Position numbers and translations under genes: made by a program. A DNA stretch of 6,635 nucleotides from contig SDWK01000306.1 in NCBI GenBank assembly GCA_004195335.1, forward strand, positions 1 through 6,635, given 5' to 3'. The notes under the pieces were generated by a model. That model saw only the letters and a list, made by a program, of their open reading frames with translations. It ran no database searches and was not told the DNA's origin. Origin of the DNA: Shewanella sp. (lineage in GTDB: Bacteria > Pseudomonadota > Gammaproteobacteria > Enterobacterales > Shewanellaceae). Of the stretch, positions 5,844-6,635 are shown piece by piece. Numbering within the stretch: the stretch's first letter is position 1; each line of letters opens with the position of its first letter.

Positions 5844-6542
5844 TTGACCATTGGCTTGTTGATTTTCTCCCATCGAAGCGGCTAGCTGCATAACAGATTT
5901 TAGCCCTTGCCACTGCTCTCGCGAATTCTGAGTTAACTCAACATCCGCTCTGAGATACACATTAAGTTGGGCTGACACTCTCGCCGCCTTTTGGCTTGTT
6001 TGAACACTTTGGGCATTACCCATTCCATCCAAGACACTCTCGGCTTCATTGAGTAACTTAATAAGCACACTTTCAGATCCTGACTCGCCCCCTCCCCCTT
6101 TTTTTGCCAATGCACTTTCCAAGTCATTACGCTGCTCTTTAATGAACGACTTAAGATCTTCTGGCTTAGTGTTAGGCTGGGGAATATCAAACCCACCTTC
6201 AGATAAGCGAGTCAGTTGAGAGTCTGACAAGATACCGTCCTGATGTAGTCGCTGTACCAGCTTTGGAATATCCTGAGTTGAGAAGTTACCAGAGCTAAAG
6301 AAATCCTTAGCCATACTTTCTATCTTTTGTGCTCTTTGTGCGCGAGGTGAGAGAGTGACCGACTCATCTTTAACTTGTTCTTTCGATGACGGAGTACGCG
6401 TCGATTGAGATTGACTTAACGTCACCTTATCACTGCTTTTGCCCGCCTCAGTCTGCTGACTGTTAACACCATAGGCATCGGCAACACTCGTTGCAGTAGA
6501 ACGCTGACTTGGAGCGCTGGTAGCATTAGAAACTGGAATCAT
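5811..6542 (-). CDS. uncharacterised cysteine-free Ser/Gln-rich protein
   Basis: The 243 residues counted from the ATG at 6542 belong to no family I can name. The frame also has a TTG two codons upstream, but neither start has a clear Shine-Dalgarno sequence. There is no signal peptide, no membrane segment and no cysteine. Residues 1-65 are low-complexity (Ser, Thr, Gln) and hold two similar motifs, SDKVTLS (37-43) and ESVTLSPRAQ (60-69), a style seen in FlgM-like and exported flagellar proteins; this resemblance is weak. A helical section follows (about 70-146, with LVQRLHQDGILSDSQLTRL), then a GGGG linker (149-152) and a second helical section. A sigma-54-like promoter lies just upstream, which mildly supports a motility link. 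The gene's 3' end is tandemly duplicated beyond its stop codon. Confidence 0.75.
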   Translation of the reverse strand: MIPVSNATSAPSQRSTATSVADAYGVNSQQTEAGKSSDKVTLSQSQSTRTPSSKEQVKDESVTLSPRAQRAQKIESMAKDFFSSGNFSTQDIPKLVQRLHQDGILSDSQLTRLSEGGFDIPQPNTKPEDLKSFIKEQRNDLESALAKKGGGGESGSESVLIKLLNEAESVLDGMGNAQSVQTSQKAARVSAQLNVYLRADVELTQNSREQWQGLKSVMQLAASMGENQQANGQLSSYLALGKA

Positions 6543-6582
6543 TGTCAAAATGTCGGCGTAAAGAGAACGGATGCAATCAATA

Positions 6583-6598
6583 AGCAGGAATCATGCCG
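6583..6598 (-). promoter_or_regulatory. candidate sigma-54 promoter
   Basis: On the minus strand the sequence reads cGGCATGattcctGCt: GG, exactly 10 bases, then GC. It matches the sigma-54 consensus TGGCACG-N4-TTGCW at 5 of 7 and 4 of 5 positions. Transcription would start near 6573, about 30 bases before the ATG at 6542. No activator site can be examined because the window ends here. Confidence 0.4.
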
Positions 6599-6635
6599 AA
6601 ACGATAATAAATCAAGTCTTTAGCCATAATATTTC

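Noticed and set aside
5933..6196. An 87-residue minus-strand reading frame overlapping the uncharacterised gene
   Set aside because: It is a different frame of the same strand within a longer, better gene. It is mentioned only as the frame reached after a +1 shift at the homopolymer tract.
6599..6626. FliA (sigma-28) promoter starting with TAAAGACT on the minus strand
   Set aside because: Nothing resembling GCCGATAA occurs at the required spacing; the nearest GGC is about 21 bases after TAAA rather than 15.

Overview
The window looks like chromosomal DNA of a marine-type gammaproteobacterium, most likely Shewanella or a close relative. I infer this from the strongly Enterobacteria/Shewanella-like NrdD, NrdG, RibA and YibL proteins, the moderate GC content, an FNR-type site, and an AT-ended miniature inverted-repeat element. 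The genus is an inference from recalled protein resemblance; no search was run.

Layout. Positions 1-218 carry the 3' end of an RND efflux pump inner-membrane gene (+ strand). Its last codons and stop lie inside a roughly 264-bp MITE-like element (about 196-459) with near-perfect terminal inverted repeats and two internal hairpins. Every other gene is on the minus strand. Reading right to left they are: an uncharacterised cysteine-free Ser/Gln-rich protein (5811-6542), nrdD (3404-5521), nrdG (2766-3239), yibL (2296-2652), ribA (1382-1999), and a predicted outer-membrane beta-barrel protein (493-1311).

Function. nrdD and nrdG together encode the oxygen-sensitive class III ribonucleotide reductase and its radical-SAM activase, which supply dNTPs during anaerobic growth. 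The nrdD promoter region can be read directly. It has a perfect FNR-type palindrome (5630-5643), a possible -10 at the class II distance, and two NrdR boxes exactly 31 bp apart (5555-5570 and 5586-5601) over the predicted start site and leader. This predicts activation by anaerobiosis and repression by NrdR when dATP/ATP signals that nucleotides are sufficient. An intrinsic-terminator-like hairpin separates nrdD from nrdG, and a second, bidirectional one follows nrdG. ribA (riboflavin synthesis), yibL (ribosome-associated) and the outer-membrane protein are separate units with no evident functional link to the reductase.

I see no phage, CRISPR, toxin-antitoxin or defence system. The less ordinary features are small: a MITE that rewrote the end of an efflux-pump protein, a 33-bp tandem duplication that copied a gene's last codons together with its stop codon, a start-codon hairpin ahead of the outer-membrane gene, an imperfect palindrome overlapping a possible ribA promoter, and a sigma-54-like promoter ahead of the uncharacterised gene.
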